From Vogesella mureinivorans (GTDB taxonomy: Bacteria; Pseudomonadota; Gammaproteobacteria; Burkholderiales; Chromobacteriaceae), in assembly GCF_007644035.1 (NCBI RefSeq), contig NZ_VMTV02000099.1, forward strand, positions 1-64,000: 64,000 bases of DNA, read 5' to 3'. A program made the translations under genes and the position numbers. The notes beneath the pieces were generated by a model. That model was not told the DNA's origin. It searched no databases and saw nothing but the letters and a program-made list of their open reading frames with translations. This document shows, one piece after another, positions 25,739 through 33,578 of this stretch (the stretch's first letter is position 1; every line of letters begins with the position of its first letter).

Positions 25739-26218
25739 ATGAGCGAAAAATTTGCCGACAAGGCATTGGATGAAACCGATTTGTCGCTATTGCGCCTGGT
25801 GCAGGCGGACGGCGCGTTGTCGGCCACCGCGCTGGCCGAGGCGCTGTCACTCAGCGTCACGCCGTGCTGGCGCCGGCTGAAACGGCTGCAGCAGGAAGGC
25901 TATGTGCGGGACTATCAGGCCAACCTGGACCGTCGCCGCCTGGGGCTGGACGTGCTGGCCTTTGTGCAGGTGCGCTTTGGCGTACACGGTGGCGAGCTGC
26001 CCAATGCCTTTGAGGCCGCCATGTGCCAGCACCCGCAGGTGCTGAGCTGCCACAAGATCACCGGGGACGCGGATTATCTGCTGCAGGTGGTGGCGCGCAC
26101 GCTGGACGACTACAGCGTGTTTGTGGAAACCGTACTGCGCCAGACGCCAGGCGTGGTGTCCATTCATTCCAGCCTGGCGCTGCGCGAAATCAAGGCTGGC
26201 AGCCGCCTGCCGTTGTGA
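25739..26218 (+). CDS. Lrp/AsnC-family regulator
   Basis: 159 aa. HTH in DETDLSLLRLVQADGALSATALAEALSLSVTPCWRRLKRLQQEGYV, linker YQANLDRRRLGLDVLAFV, then the RAM ligand domain with GDADYLLQVVARTLDDY and a conserved end. Starts at 25739 (an ATG two codons earlier is possible). Divergent from the acetylpolyamine amidohydrolase, so an amine or amino-acid effector is reasonable. An uptake-like repeat lies ten bases after the stop. Confidence 0.9.
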   Translation: MSEKFADKALDETDLSLLRLVQADGALSATALAEALSLSVTPCWRRLKRLQQEGYVRDYQANLDRRRLGLDVLAFVQVRFGVHGGELPNAFEAAMCQHPQVLSCHKITGDADYLLQVVARTLDDYSVFVETVLRQTPGVVSIHSSLALREIKAGSRLPL

Positions 26219-26227
26219 GGGCGGCAG

Positions 26228-26237
26228 GGTTGGCCGC
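26228..26237 (+). repeat. Uptake-like repeat between convergent genes
   Basis: GGTTGGCCGC immediately downstream of the AsnC-type gene and just past the stop of the DUF4105 gene on the other strand. Confidence 0.6.
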
Positions 26238-26242
26238 AGGGG

Positions 26243-28072
26243 CTAGAACAGGTACTTGTAACCCAGGGTGGTGTCGTGCTGTGTGGTGTCGCCCTGGCGG
26301 CGCCACTGCGCGCCCAGCCATACGGTGTGCTGGCGGTTCAGATACAGCGACTGCCGGATGGCTAGCTGGCGATAGCCTTCATGGCTGTTCAGCTCGTTGC
26401 GGTGCCAGCTGTGCTGTAGCTGCGTTTTGCTGTTGAACACACCACGCAGAATCAGCCCGGCCTCCGCCTGTGCTTGCAGGTAAACCTGGCCGCTACGCAT
26501 GCCGGGCCCGCCACCGGCCAGCAGGTACAGGTCGATATCGTCGTGCAGGCGGCGGGTAAGCCCGCCCATGGCAATAGCCGATGTGGCACGCGCCAGCTGC
26601 AGCTGCTTGCCGTACTGTGGCTGGTAGGCCAGGCGGAATTTGCCCGACAGGCCGCCGGTGGTGGGGTCGTAAGGTAGCAGGCTTTCCATGCCGTACAGCA
26701 CAAAACTATCCAGCCTGGCGCGCTGGCCGTGCTGCGGTATCAGCAGGCTAGGGCTGAGTAGCTGCAGGCCATTTTCCCGCTGGTAGCTGCGATTGTCGTC
26801 TGCCAGCCAGTGTGACACGGGCAGGTAGCTTAGCAGCATGCCGTGCTGGCCATTGCGCTGTTGCCAGTTGATTGATATCTGGCTGTCGTCTGGGGCGTAG
26901 GCCGGGTCCAGGCGTGCATCGGCGGAGAGCTGCTGGCCGGCAAATTGCTGCTGACGGATGTTTGCCAGCTGGCGGTCGTTTTGCAGCCATTGGCTGCGCG
27001 TTAGCTGGCCTTGCAGATAGCTGTACTGGTTCAGGGCAGCTGCATGCTCCAGCTGCATATAGTGCTGTTCGTCGGCAGGGGTAAACAGGGCAGGGTTGAT
27101 GCTATTGCTGTGCAGCGCCGCCTGGTTGGCCGCTAGTTGCCCTGCGGACAGTTGTTTGCCCAGGTTGCGCGTCATCCAGCGGCTGGGCGTAATGGTGCGC
27201 TGCTCGTCTATCAGCGCCGCCTCGTTTGCCACACGTACCAGGTCTTTGGGCGTTACCCAGCCTTTGCCTTGCTCCGGCAGCCGGCCTGACAGGGCCATGA
27301 TGAAGCGTACGACGGTGGCACAGTTGTAGTCCTGAAAGAAATACCGCAGATCGCTTTGCTTGAGCTCTAGCAGGTGCAGGCGCACCAGCTCGCGCTGCCA
27401 GCTATCCAGTTTGAGGTCGTATTCCCACACATTGCGTTCTTCTTCATCGGTATAGCGGCTTTGCTGTTCCTGGTAGGGGGTCAGCGCAAAATAGCCCTGC
27501 TTGCCGGTAACCAGGCTATCGAAAAGTAATTTGGGCAGGTTGAACGTGTCGGCATCGGTATAGAAAGACACGGCGTGTGTCAGGGCTTGGCCCTGTGCAT
27601 TCTGCCCTGACAGCTTGAGAAATGCGTGCCCCATCATGCTGGAAGGCTGGGTGAGTGTCTCGCTGACAAATATCAGGCTCAGCGTATCCATGGGCGCTTT
27701 GCTGCGGAAGTCTTGCACGTCCGGGCAGCTATCCAGTGGCAGGTCAGGCAGCGCCAGTTTTTGCTTCAGCCACCAGTAGCGTGCGGGAAAGCGGCATACC
27801 ACGCCGGGCTGGCTGTACAGCGCTTCCAGCGTCAGGGCCATTTCGGCTGCAGTGGAAAAGCGGTCGTGGCTCAGCAGAAAAGTGGGGTCGGTGATATTGG
27901 CGTGCTGGTGTTGGCTATGCAGCAGTGCTTGCCAAACGGGGTTGGCCGGCAGCTGTTGCGCCAGTGCGGCCTGCATCCATGCCTGTGTGTCAGGTGTGGG
28001 GCTGGCCAGGGCGGTGTGGATGAAAAAAGCGGCGAAAACGCCGCTTTTAGCGATTGCTTGTAGAAAATTCAT
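26243..28072 (-). CDS. DUF4105 family envelope protein
   Basis: 609 aa with a signal peptide (ending near ALAS, residue 24). The central part (about 120-290) is DUF4105, with TLSLIFVSETLTQPSSMMGHAFLKL, WEYDLKLDSWQRELVRLHL and YFFQDYNCATVVR, whose conserved H, Y/D and Cys suggest a papain-like (NlpC-type) fold. The last 150 residues alternate polar and aromatic residues and end in YLF, like an outer-membrane barrel. Function unknown; the family is often found with small lipoproteins, as here. Its ATG overlaps the lipoprotein stop (TAATG). Confidence 0.8.
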   Translation of the reverse strand: MNFLQAIAKSGVFAAFFIHTALASPTPDTQAWMQAALAQQLPANPVWQALLHSQHQHANITDPTFLLSHDRFSTAAEMALTLEALYSQPGVVCRFPARYWWLKQKLALPDLPLDSCPDVQDFRSKAPMDTLSLIFVSETLTQPSSMMGHAFLKLSGQNAQGQALTHAVSFYTDADTFNLPKLLFDSLVTGKQGYFALTPYQEQQSRYTDEEERNVWEYDLKLDSWQRELVRLHLLELKQSDLRYFFQDYNCATVVRFIMALSGRLPEQGKGWVTPKDLVRVANEAALIDEQRTITPSRWMTRNLGKQLSAGQLAANQAALHSNSINPALFTPADEQHYMQLEHAAALNQYSYLQGQLTRSQWLQNDRQLANIRQQQFAGQQLSADARLDPAYAPDDSQISINWQQRNGQHGMLLSYLPVSHWLADDNRSYQRENGLQLLSPSLLIPQHGQRARLDSFVLYGMESLLPYDPTTGGLSGKFRLAYQPQYGKQLQLARATSAIAMGGLTRRLHDDIDLYLLAGGGPGMRSGQVYLQAQAEAGLILRGVFNSKTQLQHSWHRNELNSHEGYRQLAIRQSLYLNRQHTVWLGAQWRRQGDTTQHDTTLGYKYLF

Positions 28073-28434
28073 TATTTTTTGCAGCTAACCACAACGTTCT
28101 CGTTGTATTTCCACATTTTTTCGGTGGAGTAGTCAGTGGTGGAGCCGAATGGCCCGCCACTCAGGATGTTGACGAAAAACTTCGGATCAACCGATTTTTC
28201 GGCCACGGTTTCGCGGGCGCAGCCCTCGGTATCGGTAACAAAGATCTTGTTCTTGTTTTCGCGGGTAATGGAAACCACGCCCGGTGCGGTAAACGGCGTA
28301 CCGTTAACGGAGCCCTTGATGGTGCTGCCGCTACTGCTGCTAACGTTCACCTGCTGGGTTTTTTCATTCAGGATCGAAGCACAGCCACTTAGGGTGGTGA
28401 TGGCCAGTAGCATGCATGGAATAGCGTATTTCAT
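28072..28434 (-). CDS. Small lipoprotein, first of twin pair
   Basis: 120 aa. MKYAIPCMLLAITTLSGC gives a lipobox LSGC with lipidated Cys18, followed by ASILNEKTQQVNV. Two more cysteines (near residues 78 and 118) may form a disulfide. The sequence resembles the CASI-type lipoproteins of unknown function. It is about 85% identical by eye to the protein encoded at 28713-29075, a tandem duplication, and is translationally coupled to the DUF4105 gene. A dyad TGTCATGTC/GACATGACA lies about 40 bp upstream, shared with the twin. Confidence 0.8.
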   Translation of the reverse strand: MKYAIPCMLLAITTLSGCASILNEKTQQVNVSSSSGSTIKGSVNGTPFTAPGVVSITRENKNKIFVTDTEGCARETVAEKSVDPKFFVNILSGGPFGSTTDYSTEKMWKYNENVVVSCKK

Positions 28435-28472
28435 GATTTTCCTTTGTAGAGTGATAGCCCTTATGGCTTGCA

Positions 28473-28499
28473 TGTCATGTCGGGGCCGCTGACATGACA
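28473..28499. promoter_or_regulatory. Dyad upstream of first twin lipoprotein gene
   Basis: TGTCATGTC (28473-28481) and GACATGACA (28491-28499), a perfect 9-bp inverted repeat. A similar dyad precedes the second copy at 29110-29130 in the same relative position, so it is a likely shared operator or mRNA hairpin. 28500-28560 is very AT-rich, with two near-identical AATCATATGATTT-like stretches, possibly the promoter. Confidence 0.5.
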
Positions 28500-28635
28500 A
28501 ATCATATTAATCAAATGATTTTAAGTAAGGCAATCATATGATTTAAAGAAACACCATTTCTATACGCGGCATGCCGGCTGCTTGCACAGTATTTTGCTGT
28601 GCTGCCATAGCCGTTACAGGCCGGGGCGCTGATGC

Positions 28636-28687
28636 AAAAAGCGACACGGCCAGTTACCGGCGATATTTGCGCACGATAACTGGCCGT
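28636..28687 (-). terminator. Terminator of second lipoprotein gene
   Basis: Perfect 11-bp arms ACGGCCAGTTA (28646-28656) and TAACTGGCCGT (28677-28687) with a 20-base loop; on the minus strand the stem is followed by GTCGCTTTTTGC. Confidence 0.6.
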
Positions 28688-28712
28688 CATGCCAAGGCAT
28701 GCCTGGCGAGGG

Positions 28713-29075
28713 TTACTTCTTGCAGCTGATTACGATGTTTTCGTTGTACTTCCACATTTTTTCGGTGGAGTAGTCGGTGGTAGAGCCGAAAGCGCCACCG
28801 CTGAGGATGTTGATGAAGAATTTAGGATCCGGCGACTTTTCAGCCACGGTTTCGCGGGCGCAGCCTTCGGTGTCGGTGACAAAAATCTTGTTTTTGTTTT
28901 CGCGAGTCACGGTTACAACGCCCGGTGCAGTGAACGGTACGCCGTTTACGGTGCCCTTGATGGCGCTGCCGCTGCTGGTGCTAACGTTAACTTGTTGGGT
29001 CTTGTCGTTCAGGATGGAAGCGCAGCCACTCAGGGTTGCAACGGCGATCAGCATGCAAGGAATAGCAAATTTCAT
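28713..29075 (-). CDS. Small lipoprotein, second of twin pair
   Basis: 120 aa, MKFAIPCMLIAVATLSGC with lipidated Cys18, paralogue of the preceding gene. The bodies are nearly identical from RENKNKIFVTDTEGCARETVAEK to the end (VISCKK); differences are conservative, which suggests selection on both copies. It has its own dyad (29110-29130) and its own terminator, so it may be expressed separately. Function unknown; envelope location certain from the lipobox. Confidence 0.8.
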   Translation of the reverse strand: MKFAIPCMLIAVATLSGCASILNDKTQQVNVSTSSGSAIKGTVNGVPFTAPGVVTVTRENKNKIFVTDTEGCARETVAEKSPDPKFFINILSGGAFGSTTDYSTEKMWKYNENIVISCKK

Positions 29076-29109
29076 GTTTAGGCCTATGGAGTGCTTGTTG
29101 TTGTTTGTC

Positions 29110-29130
29110 CATGTCATGCCAGATGACATG
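29110..29130. promoter_or_regulatory. Dyad upstream of second twin lipoprotein gene
   Basis: CATGTCAT (29110-29117), GCCAG, ATGACATG (29123-29130): perfect 8-bp inverted repeat, 35-55 bp upstream of the start, counterpart of the dyad at 28473-28499. Confidence 0.5.
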
Positions 29131-29194
29131 GCGGCGCAATTCTAATGACGAATGCACTTTTTATGCAAGCACGGCAACGTTTCACCATTTTCCC

Positions 29195-29821
29195 TTAATC
29201 CAGCTTGCCCGTAGCGCGCAGGTGCGAGGTGTAGACATTATCTGCCACCAGCGCGCTGCCGCTGGCTACCGCCGCCAGCCAGTCCCCGGTAGCGGCTACG
29301 GCGGCGAAGCCGGTGTGCATCACGGTGCAGTACACGCGGTGGATTTCCTCGGCGCTGGCGCTGCCGGCGGCGTTGCGGTAGGGCAGGGCGCCGCTAGCGT
29401 CGTGCAGCAGCTCTACCTGGTAGCCGTCGTGGCTGGCGTGGATGATGGTGCTGGCGTCGCAGTTGTGGGTCATGTAGCCGCAGATGGTGAGCGTGTCGAT
29501 GCCGCGTTCGCGCAGCCAGGCATCCAGCCCGGTGCCGGTAAAGCAGCTGGCGTGCTGTTTATCCAGCAGCAGCTGGTGCGGGCGGGCGGCGACTTCGGGG
29601 TGTAGCGCGGCACCGTGGCTGCCGTCGGCAAAGATGGGGCTGCCGGCTGGGGCAATGTGGCGTACCAGCACCACCGGTATGCCGGTCAGGTTGGCCGCAT
29701 CCATGGCCTGCAGGATGCGTGGCAGGGTGTGTTCGCGTGGCGGGTAGCTGATGGGCAGCTGGCCGTCGAAATATTCGTTTTGTACATCGATAACGATCAG
29801 GGCGCGTTGTGGGGTGCTCAT
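29195..29821 (-). CDS. Isochorismatase-family cysteine hydrolase
   Basis: 208 aa. RALIVIDVQNEYFDG carries the catalytic Asp, LLLDKQHASCFTGTGL the Lys, and ICGYMTHNCDAST the nucleophilic Cys, the triad of cysteine hydrolases in this fold (isochorismatase, nicotinamidase, N-carbamoylsarcosine amidase). Substrate cannot be assigned. Divergent from a GlxA-type AraC regulator across about 120 bp, an arrangement common for this pair, so the regulator probably controls it. Cytoplasmic. Confidence 0.88.
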   Translation of the reverse strand: MSTPQRALIVIDVQNEYFDGQLPISYPPREHTLPRILQAMDAANLTGIPVVLVRHIAPAGSPIFADGSHGAALHPEVAARPHQLLLDKQHASCFTGTGLDAWLRERGIDTLTICGYMTHNCDASTIIHASHDGYQVELLHDASGALPYRNAAGSASAEEIHRVYCTVMHTGFAAVAATGDWLAAVASGSALVADNVYTSHLRATGKLD

Positions 29822-29940
29822 GGCGGGTTCCGTAGCGGGGTGGGGATGGCGCTAGTGTGCCGCTTTGCCTGCTGTAGCGTGAGTGGCCCGTATGACAATA
29901 TGCGTTAATATCGGGCCATATGGTATGGCGGAGGCGCGGC

Positions 29941-30885
29941 ATGAGCAGGCAGGTGGCAGTGGTGGCGTTTGACGGTATCAGCCCGTTTCATCTGGCGGTG
30001 CCGTGTGCGGTGTTTGGCGAGGCCCACGGTGCGGCGCTGGGCTACCGGCTGCAGGTGTGCAGCTGGGAAGCCGGGCCGCTGGCCAGTAGCGTAGGTTTCC
30101 AGCTGCTGGGCCTGGCGGGGCTGGATGGGCTGGCACAGGCCGATGTGGTGATCGTGCCCAGCTGGCGCAACGTGGACGAGTTGGCCGCACCCGCGCTGCT
30201 GCAGGCGCTGCGCGACGCCCACGCCCGCGGTGCGGTGGTGATGGGCTTGTGCCTGGGCGCCTACGTGCTGGCGCAGGCCGGGCTGCTGGATGGCCTGGCG
30301 GCCACCACGCACTGGGCCTTTGCCGATGACTTTGCCGCGCGCTTCCCCGCGGTGCAGGTGGCGCCGGATAGCCTGTATCTGGACGATGGCAGGGTGCTGA
30401 CCTCGGCAGGTACGGCGGCGGCGCTGGATTGCTGCCTGCACTTGCTGCGCCAGCAGTGCGGTGCTGTGGCAGCAGGGCAGGTGGCGCGTTATCTGGTGAC
30501 CCCACCGCACCGCCAGGGCGGGCAGGCGCAGTATATTGCCCAGCCGCTGCCGGATAATGCCCGCGATAGCCGGCTGGCTGGCCTGCTGGACGCGGTGCGC
30601 GCCAGCCTGCAGCAGCCGCATACACTGGACAGCCTGGCTGAGCGGGCGCTGATGAGCCGCCGTACCTTTACCCGCCATTTTCGCCAGCTCACCGGCAGTA
30701 CGGTGCAGCAATGGCTGCTGGCCGAGCGCCTGGCGCGGGCGCAGCAGCTGCTGGAAACCACGCCGCTTACGGTAGAGGCCATCGCGCAGCAGGCCGGCTT
30801 TGGCAGCGCGCTGTCGCTACGGCAGCACTTTCGCCGCCGCTTTGGCGTGTCGCCAGGCGACTGGCGGCGCAGCTTTGCCGGCTAG
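29941..30885 (+). CDS. GlxA-family AraC-type regulator
   Basis: 314 aa. Residues 1-180 are a DJ-1/PfpI-like sensor domain (VVAFDGISPFHLAVPCAVFGE, then MGLCLGAYVLAQAGLLDG, which keeps the Cys). Residues about 215-310 are an AraC double HTH (LDSLAERALMSRRTFTRHFR and IAQQAGFGSALSLRQHFRRR). The start at 29941 is preferred; an ATG at 29920 adds seven basic residues. Likely controls the divergent cysteine hydrolase. An uptake-like repeat follows the stop at 30895. Confidence 0.9.
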   Translation: MSRQVAVVAFDGISPFHLAVPCAVFGEAHGAALGYRLQVCSWEAGPLASSVGFQLLGLAGLDGLAQADVVIVPSWRNVDELAAPALLQALRDAHARGAVVMGLCLGAYVLAQAGLLDGLAATTHWAFADDFAARFPAVQVAPDSLYLDDGRVLTSAGTAAALDCCLHLLRQQCGAVAAGQVARYLVTPPHRQGGQAQYIAQPLPDNARDSRLAGLLDAVRASLQQPHTLDSLAERALMSRRTFTRHFRQLTGSTVQQWLLAERLARAQQLLETTPLTVEAIAQQAGFGSALSLRQHFRRRFGVSPGDWRRSFAG

Positions 30886-30894
30886 ATGCTGCAG

Positions 30895-30904
30895 GGTTGG
30901 CCGC
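30895..30904 (+). repeat. Uptake-like repeat after GlxA-type gene
   Basis: GGTTGGCCGC ten bases beyond the stop and upstream of the convergent lysozyme-inhibitor stop. Confidence 0.6.
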
Positions 30905-30922
30905 AGCAGGCGGCCTGCGGGC

Positions 30923-31513
30923 TCAGGGCTGTACACGGCATACCTCTTCGGCGCCTTGCCATTCCCACACCACGGTGGCTTCGCCCTGGTGTTCCCATAG
31001 CCAGCTATTGCGGCCGGCGTAGCGCGTGCCGCTGGCGGCGGCTTGCTGGTACATCAGCTCGCTGCGGTCGCCGCGCTCGGCAATGAGCGTGGCTGGCTGC
31101 GTGGCGTAAAAGCGTACCTGCATATCGTTGGCCGCTTGGGCGCCGCACTGGTAGCGTGCGCTGGCCTGTATCGGTAGCAGCTGGTAGCGCGCTTGCAGCT
31201 CGGCAATGCGCAGCGTGTAGCTATCGTGCACGCAGGCGGCCAGATCGCTGGCTTTCCAGCAATCGTCACGCCCTTTCACCCAGCCGCGCTGTTCGGCTTT
31301 CAGCGTGGCTTGCAGCGTTTTGCCCGCCTTGCCCCGTGCCTGGCGATAAACCTGGGCCAGCTGGCGATCCAGCGCTGCCAGCGCGGGGGTGCTGCATACC
31401 TGTTTTGCCGCACTGCTGGCGGCCTGGTGGCAGGGGAAAGAGGGTGATGTGGTAGCCGCCAGCGCTGGCAGGGGGAGCAGGGGGAGCAGGATCAAACAGC
31501 GTAGTGCTTTCAT
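30923..31513 (-). CDS. LprI-MliC two-domain lysozyme inhibitor
   Basis: 196 aa with a signal peptide (cleavage near LPALA, residue 19). Residues about 26-110 resemble LprI/DUF1311, with CxxAxSxAxxxVC and the Cys-bearing RDDCWKASDLAACVHDSY. Residues about 120-196 match MliC, the membrane-bound inhibitor of C-type lysozyme: YQCGAQAANDMQVRFYA and EEVCRV bracket the domain with the expected cysteine pair. Both domains bind lysozyme in other proteins. Soluble periplasmic here, since no lipobox is seen. It would protect peptidoglycan from host or predator lysozyme. Monocistronic. Confidence 0.82.
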   Translation of the reverse strand: MKALRCLILLPLLPLPALAATTSPSFPCHQAASSAAKQVCSTPALAALDRQLAQVYRQARGKAGKTLQATLKAEQRGWVKGRDDCWKASDLAACVHDSYTLRIAELQARYQLLPIQASARYQCGAQAANDMQVRFYATQPATLIAERGDRSELMYQQAAASGTRYAGRNSWLWEHQGEATVVWEWQGAEEVCRVQP

Positions 31514-31677
31514 GGTGACAATCTTTCAGGTGGCTTGTGCCTTGTTTATGCCAATAGTTGGCTGTTTATTTTATAAAAAGGTATTTAACTTTTCATTGTG
31601 GCTGTGTTCTTATAGAACTTGATGATTTGATGACGTGTCATACAAGCCCCGCATGACGCGCCAGCTAGGGAACAAGC

Positions 31678-32004
31678 ATGAACGCAGCCAAGCGTATCAA
31701 GAAAATGATGGACGAGTCTGGCCAGTGCAGGCAGTTGGCGGTATTGAAGCAGCTGGCCCTGGCGCTGGAATTAAAGCTGCCATTCGAGTTGGCCGCGTTG
31801 GCGCAGCTGGATGCCAGCCACTTTCAGCTGGCCCAGCAGCTGCTGGCCGACTGGCATGGCCAGCACCATATCGATGCCCGCGGGCGGCTGATGGAGCGGC
31901 TACTGGCCGAAAACCCGGCGCTGATGCGCCCGGCACCCGCACAGGCTGCTACGGCGCAGCGCAGCGCACGGCGGCGCGCCACTGCAGTTGCCCAGAGCAC
32001 CTAG
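31678..32004 (+). CDS. Hypothetical small protein
   Basis: 108 aa, mostly alpha-helical by pattern, with a basic start (NAAKRIKKMMDESG) and an Ala/Arg-rich tail. GGGAAC precedes the ATG. I recognise no family. The 160 bp upstream are AT-rich and could hold a promoter. Codon use resembles its neighbours. Convergent with the DHA2 exporter gene, 21 bp between stops. Confidence 0.6.
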   Translation: MNAAKRIKKMMDESGQCRQLAVLKQLALALELKLPFELAALAQLDASHFQLAQQLLADWHGQHHIDARGRLMERLLAENPALMRPAPAQAATAQRSARRRATAVAQST

Positions 32005-32025
32005 GTACGCTGGGGCGGCCAAGCC

Positions 32026-33423
32026 CTAGCCAGCTGTTTGCGCCAGCGCGGCGCCGGCCTGCGGTGACAGGCGGCGGAATTGCAGCGTGGACAGCATGGC
32101 CAGCACGCCCATGACCAGAAAAGCCCACGAGAAATCACTGCTTTGCAGCACGCTATGCCCCTGCCAGCTGGCGATGCCTTGCAGGGCAAACGCCGCCAGT
32201 GTCACGCCCAGGCCAGAGGCTAGCTGCATGCCCACGCTGGATAGCGTGGACGCGTGGCTCATGTCCTGTTGGCGGATATCGGCAAAGGCCAGCGTGTTAA
32301 GGCTGGTGAACTGCAGCGAGCGCAAGCAGCCACCCAGCAGAAAGGTGAGCAGCATCAGCCAGTGCGGGCTGTGGGCGTCAAACAGGCCGTAAGCGGCAAA
32401 CGATGCACCGCATAGCACGCTGTTGATCAGTAGCACGCGGCGAAAACCAAAGCGTGCCAGCACCCGGCTCACCATGGTCTTCATGAAAATGGCGCCAATG
32501 GCGGTGCTGCAGGTCAGCATGCCGGACTGGAACGGGGTGAGCCCGAAGCCCAGCTGCAACATCAGCGGCAGCAAAAACGGCGTAGAACCCATGCCGGCAC
32601 GAAACAGAAAGCCCCCCAGCACGCTGGCGTTAAAGGTGGGGATGCGCAGCAGGCTCAGTTTCAGCACCGGGTGGCTGTGGCGGCGCGCGTAGGCGGGGTA
32701 GATGGCCAGCAGCAGCGCGCCGGTCAGCACCAGTGCGGTAGACCACGCTACCGACAGCATATGCTTGCCCTCGGTAGCCAGCCCCAGCATGGCCAAAGAC
32801 AGCCCCAGGCCCGTGAGGGCAAAGCCTGCCCAGTCTAGCGGCGGCACGTGTTCGTCGCGCAGGTTGGCAATATAGCGGCCCGCCAGTATCAGCCCCAGCG
32901 CGGCAATGGGCAGGTTAATCAGGAAAATCCAGCGCCAGTGAAAATAAGTGCTGATAAAACCACCCAGTAGCGGCCCCAGCACCGGGCCCACCAGCGCCGG
33001 CATGGTGACATAGCCCATGGCGCGCACCAGGTCTGCTTTGGCCGTGCTGCGCAGGATCACCAGTTTGCCCACCGGCACCATCATCGCCCCGCCCATACCC
33101 TGAATAAAGCGCGCCGCCACAAAGCCCACCAGGCTGCTGCTCAAGGCACACAGCAGCGAGCCGGTGGCAAACACCACGATCGCCGCGCGAAATACACGCC
33201 GCGTGCCAAAGCGCTCGGCCATCCAGCCGCTGATGGGGATAAACACCGCCAGGCTCACCAGATAAGACGTTAGCGCCAGCTTCAGCGCAATCGGGTTCAC
33301 CCCCAAGTCTTGCGCAATGGCCGGTAGCGAGGTGGAAATCACCGTGGCGTCCAGGTTTTCCATGAACAGCGCGGTAGCAATAATCAGCGGGGTCAGCAGG
33401 TGGCGCGGCAGGGTGGGCAGCAT
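32026..33423 (-). CDS. DHA2-family MFS drug exporter
   Basis: 465 aa from the ATG at 33423, with 14 hydrophobic segments. The DHA2 signatures are present: FMENLDATVISTSLPAIAQDL in helix 1, GWMAERFGTRRVFRAAI between helices 2 and 3, and ALVGPVLGPLLGGF (motif C) in helix 5. Similar in plan to MdtD/EmrB-like proton antiporters. The longer frame to 33486 adds a polar leader and is unlikely. No membrane-fusion partner or regulator adjoins. Substrate unknown. Confidence 0.9.
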   Translation of the reverse strand: MLPTLPRHLLTPLIIATALFMENLDATVISTSLPAIAQDLGVNPIALKLALTSYLVSLAVFIPISGWMAERFGTRRVFRAAIVVFATGSLLCALSSSLVGFVAARFIQGMGGAMMVPVGKLVILRSTAKADLVRAMGYVTMPALVGPVLGPLLGGFISTYFHWRWIFLINLPIAALGLILAGRYIANLRDEHVPPLDWAGFALTGLGLSLAMLGLATEGKHMLSVAWSTALVLTGALLLAIYPAYARRHSHPVLKLSLLRIPTFNASVLGGFLFRAGMGSTPFLLPLMLQLGFGLTPFQSGMLTCSTAIGAIFMKTMVSRVLARFGFRRVLLINSVLCGASFAAYGLFDAHSPHWLMLLTFLLGGCLRSLQFTSLNTLAFADIRQQDMSHASTLSSVGMQLASGLGVTLAAFALQGIASWQGHSVLQSSDFSWAFLVMGVLAMLSTLQFRRLSPQAGAALAQTAG

Positions 33424-33526
33424 GGGTGTGGCCGTGTGCGGGTATGACGAAACACTGTAGCAGCTATCGCCCTGGCCATACATCAAACGGGGCGGAACAC
33501 GCTGTTTTGGCGGCTATTGGCGCAAC

Positions 33527-33558
33527 AACGCCCTGCTAGCGGCTGCCGGCAGGGCGTT
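33527..33558 (-). terminator. Hairpin downstream of lysA
   Basis: AACGCCCTGC (33527-33536) and its exact reverse complement (33549-33558) with a 12-base loop, 21 bp past the lysA stop. Only a short T-rich tail on the minus strand. Confidence 0.55.
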
Positions 33559-33578
33559 AATCTTGCGGGTGCTGTGTT

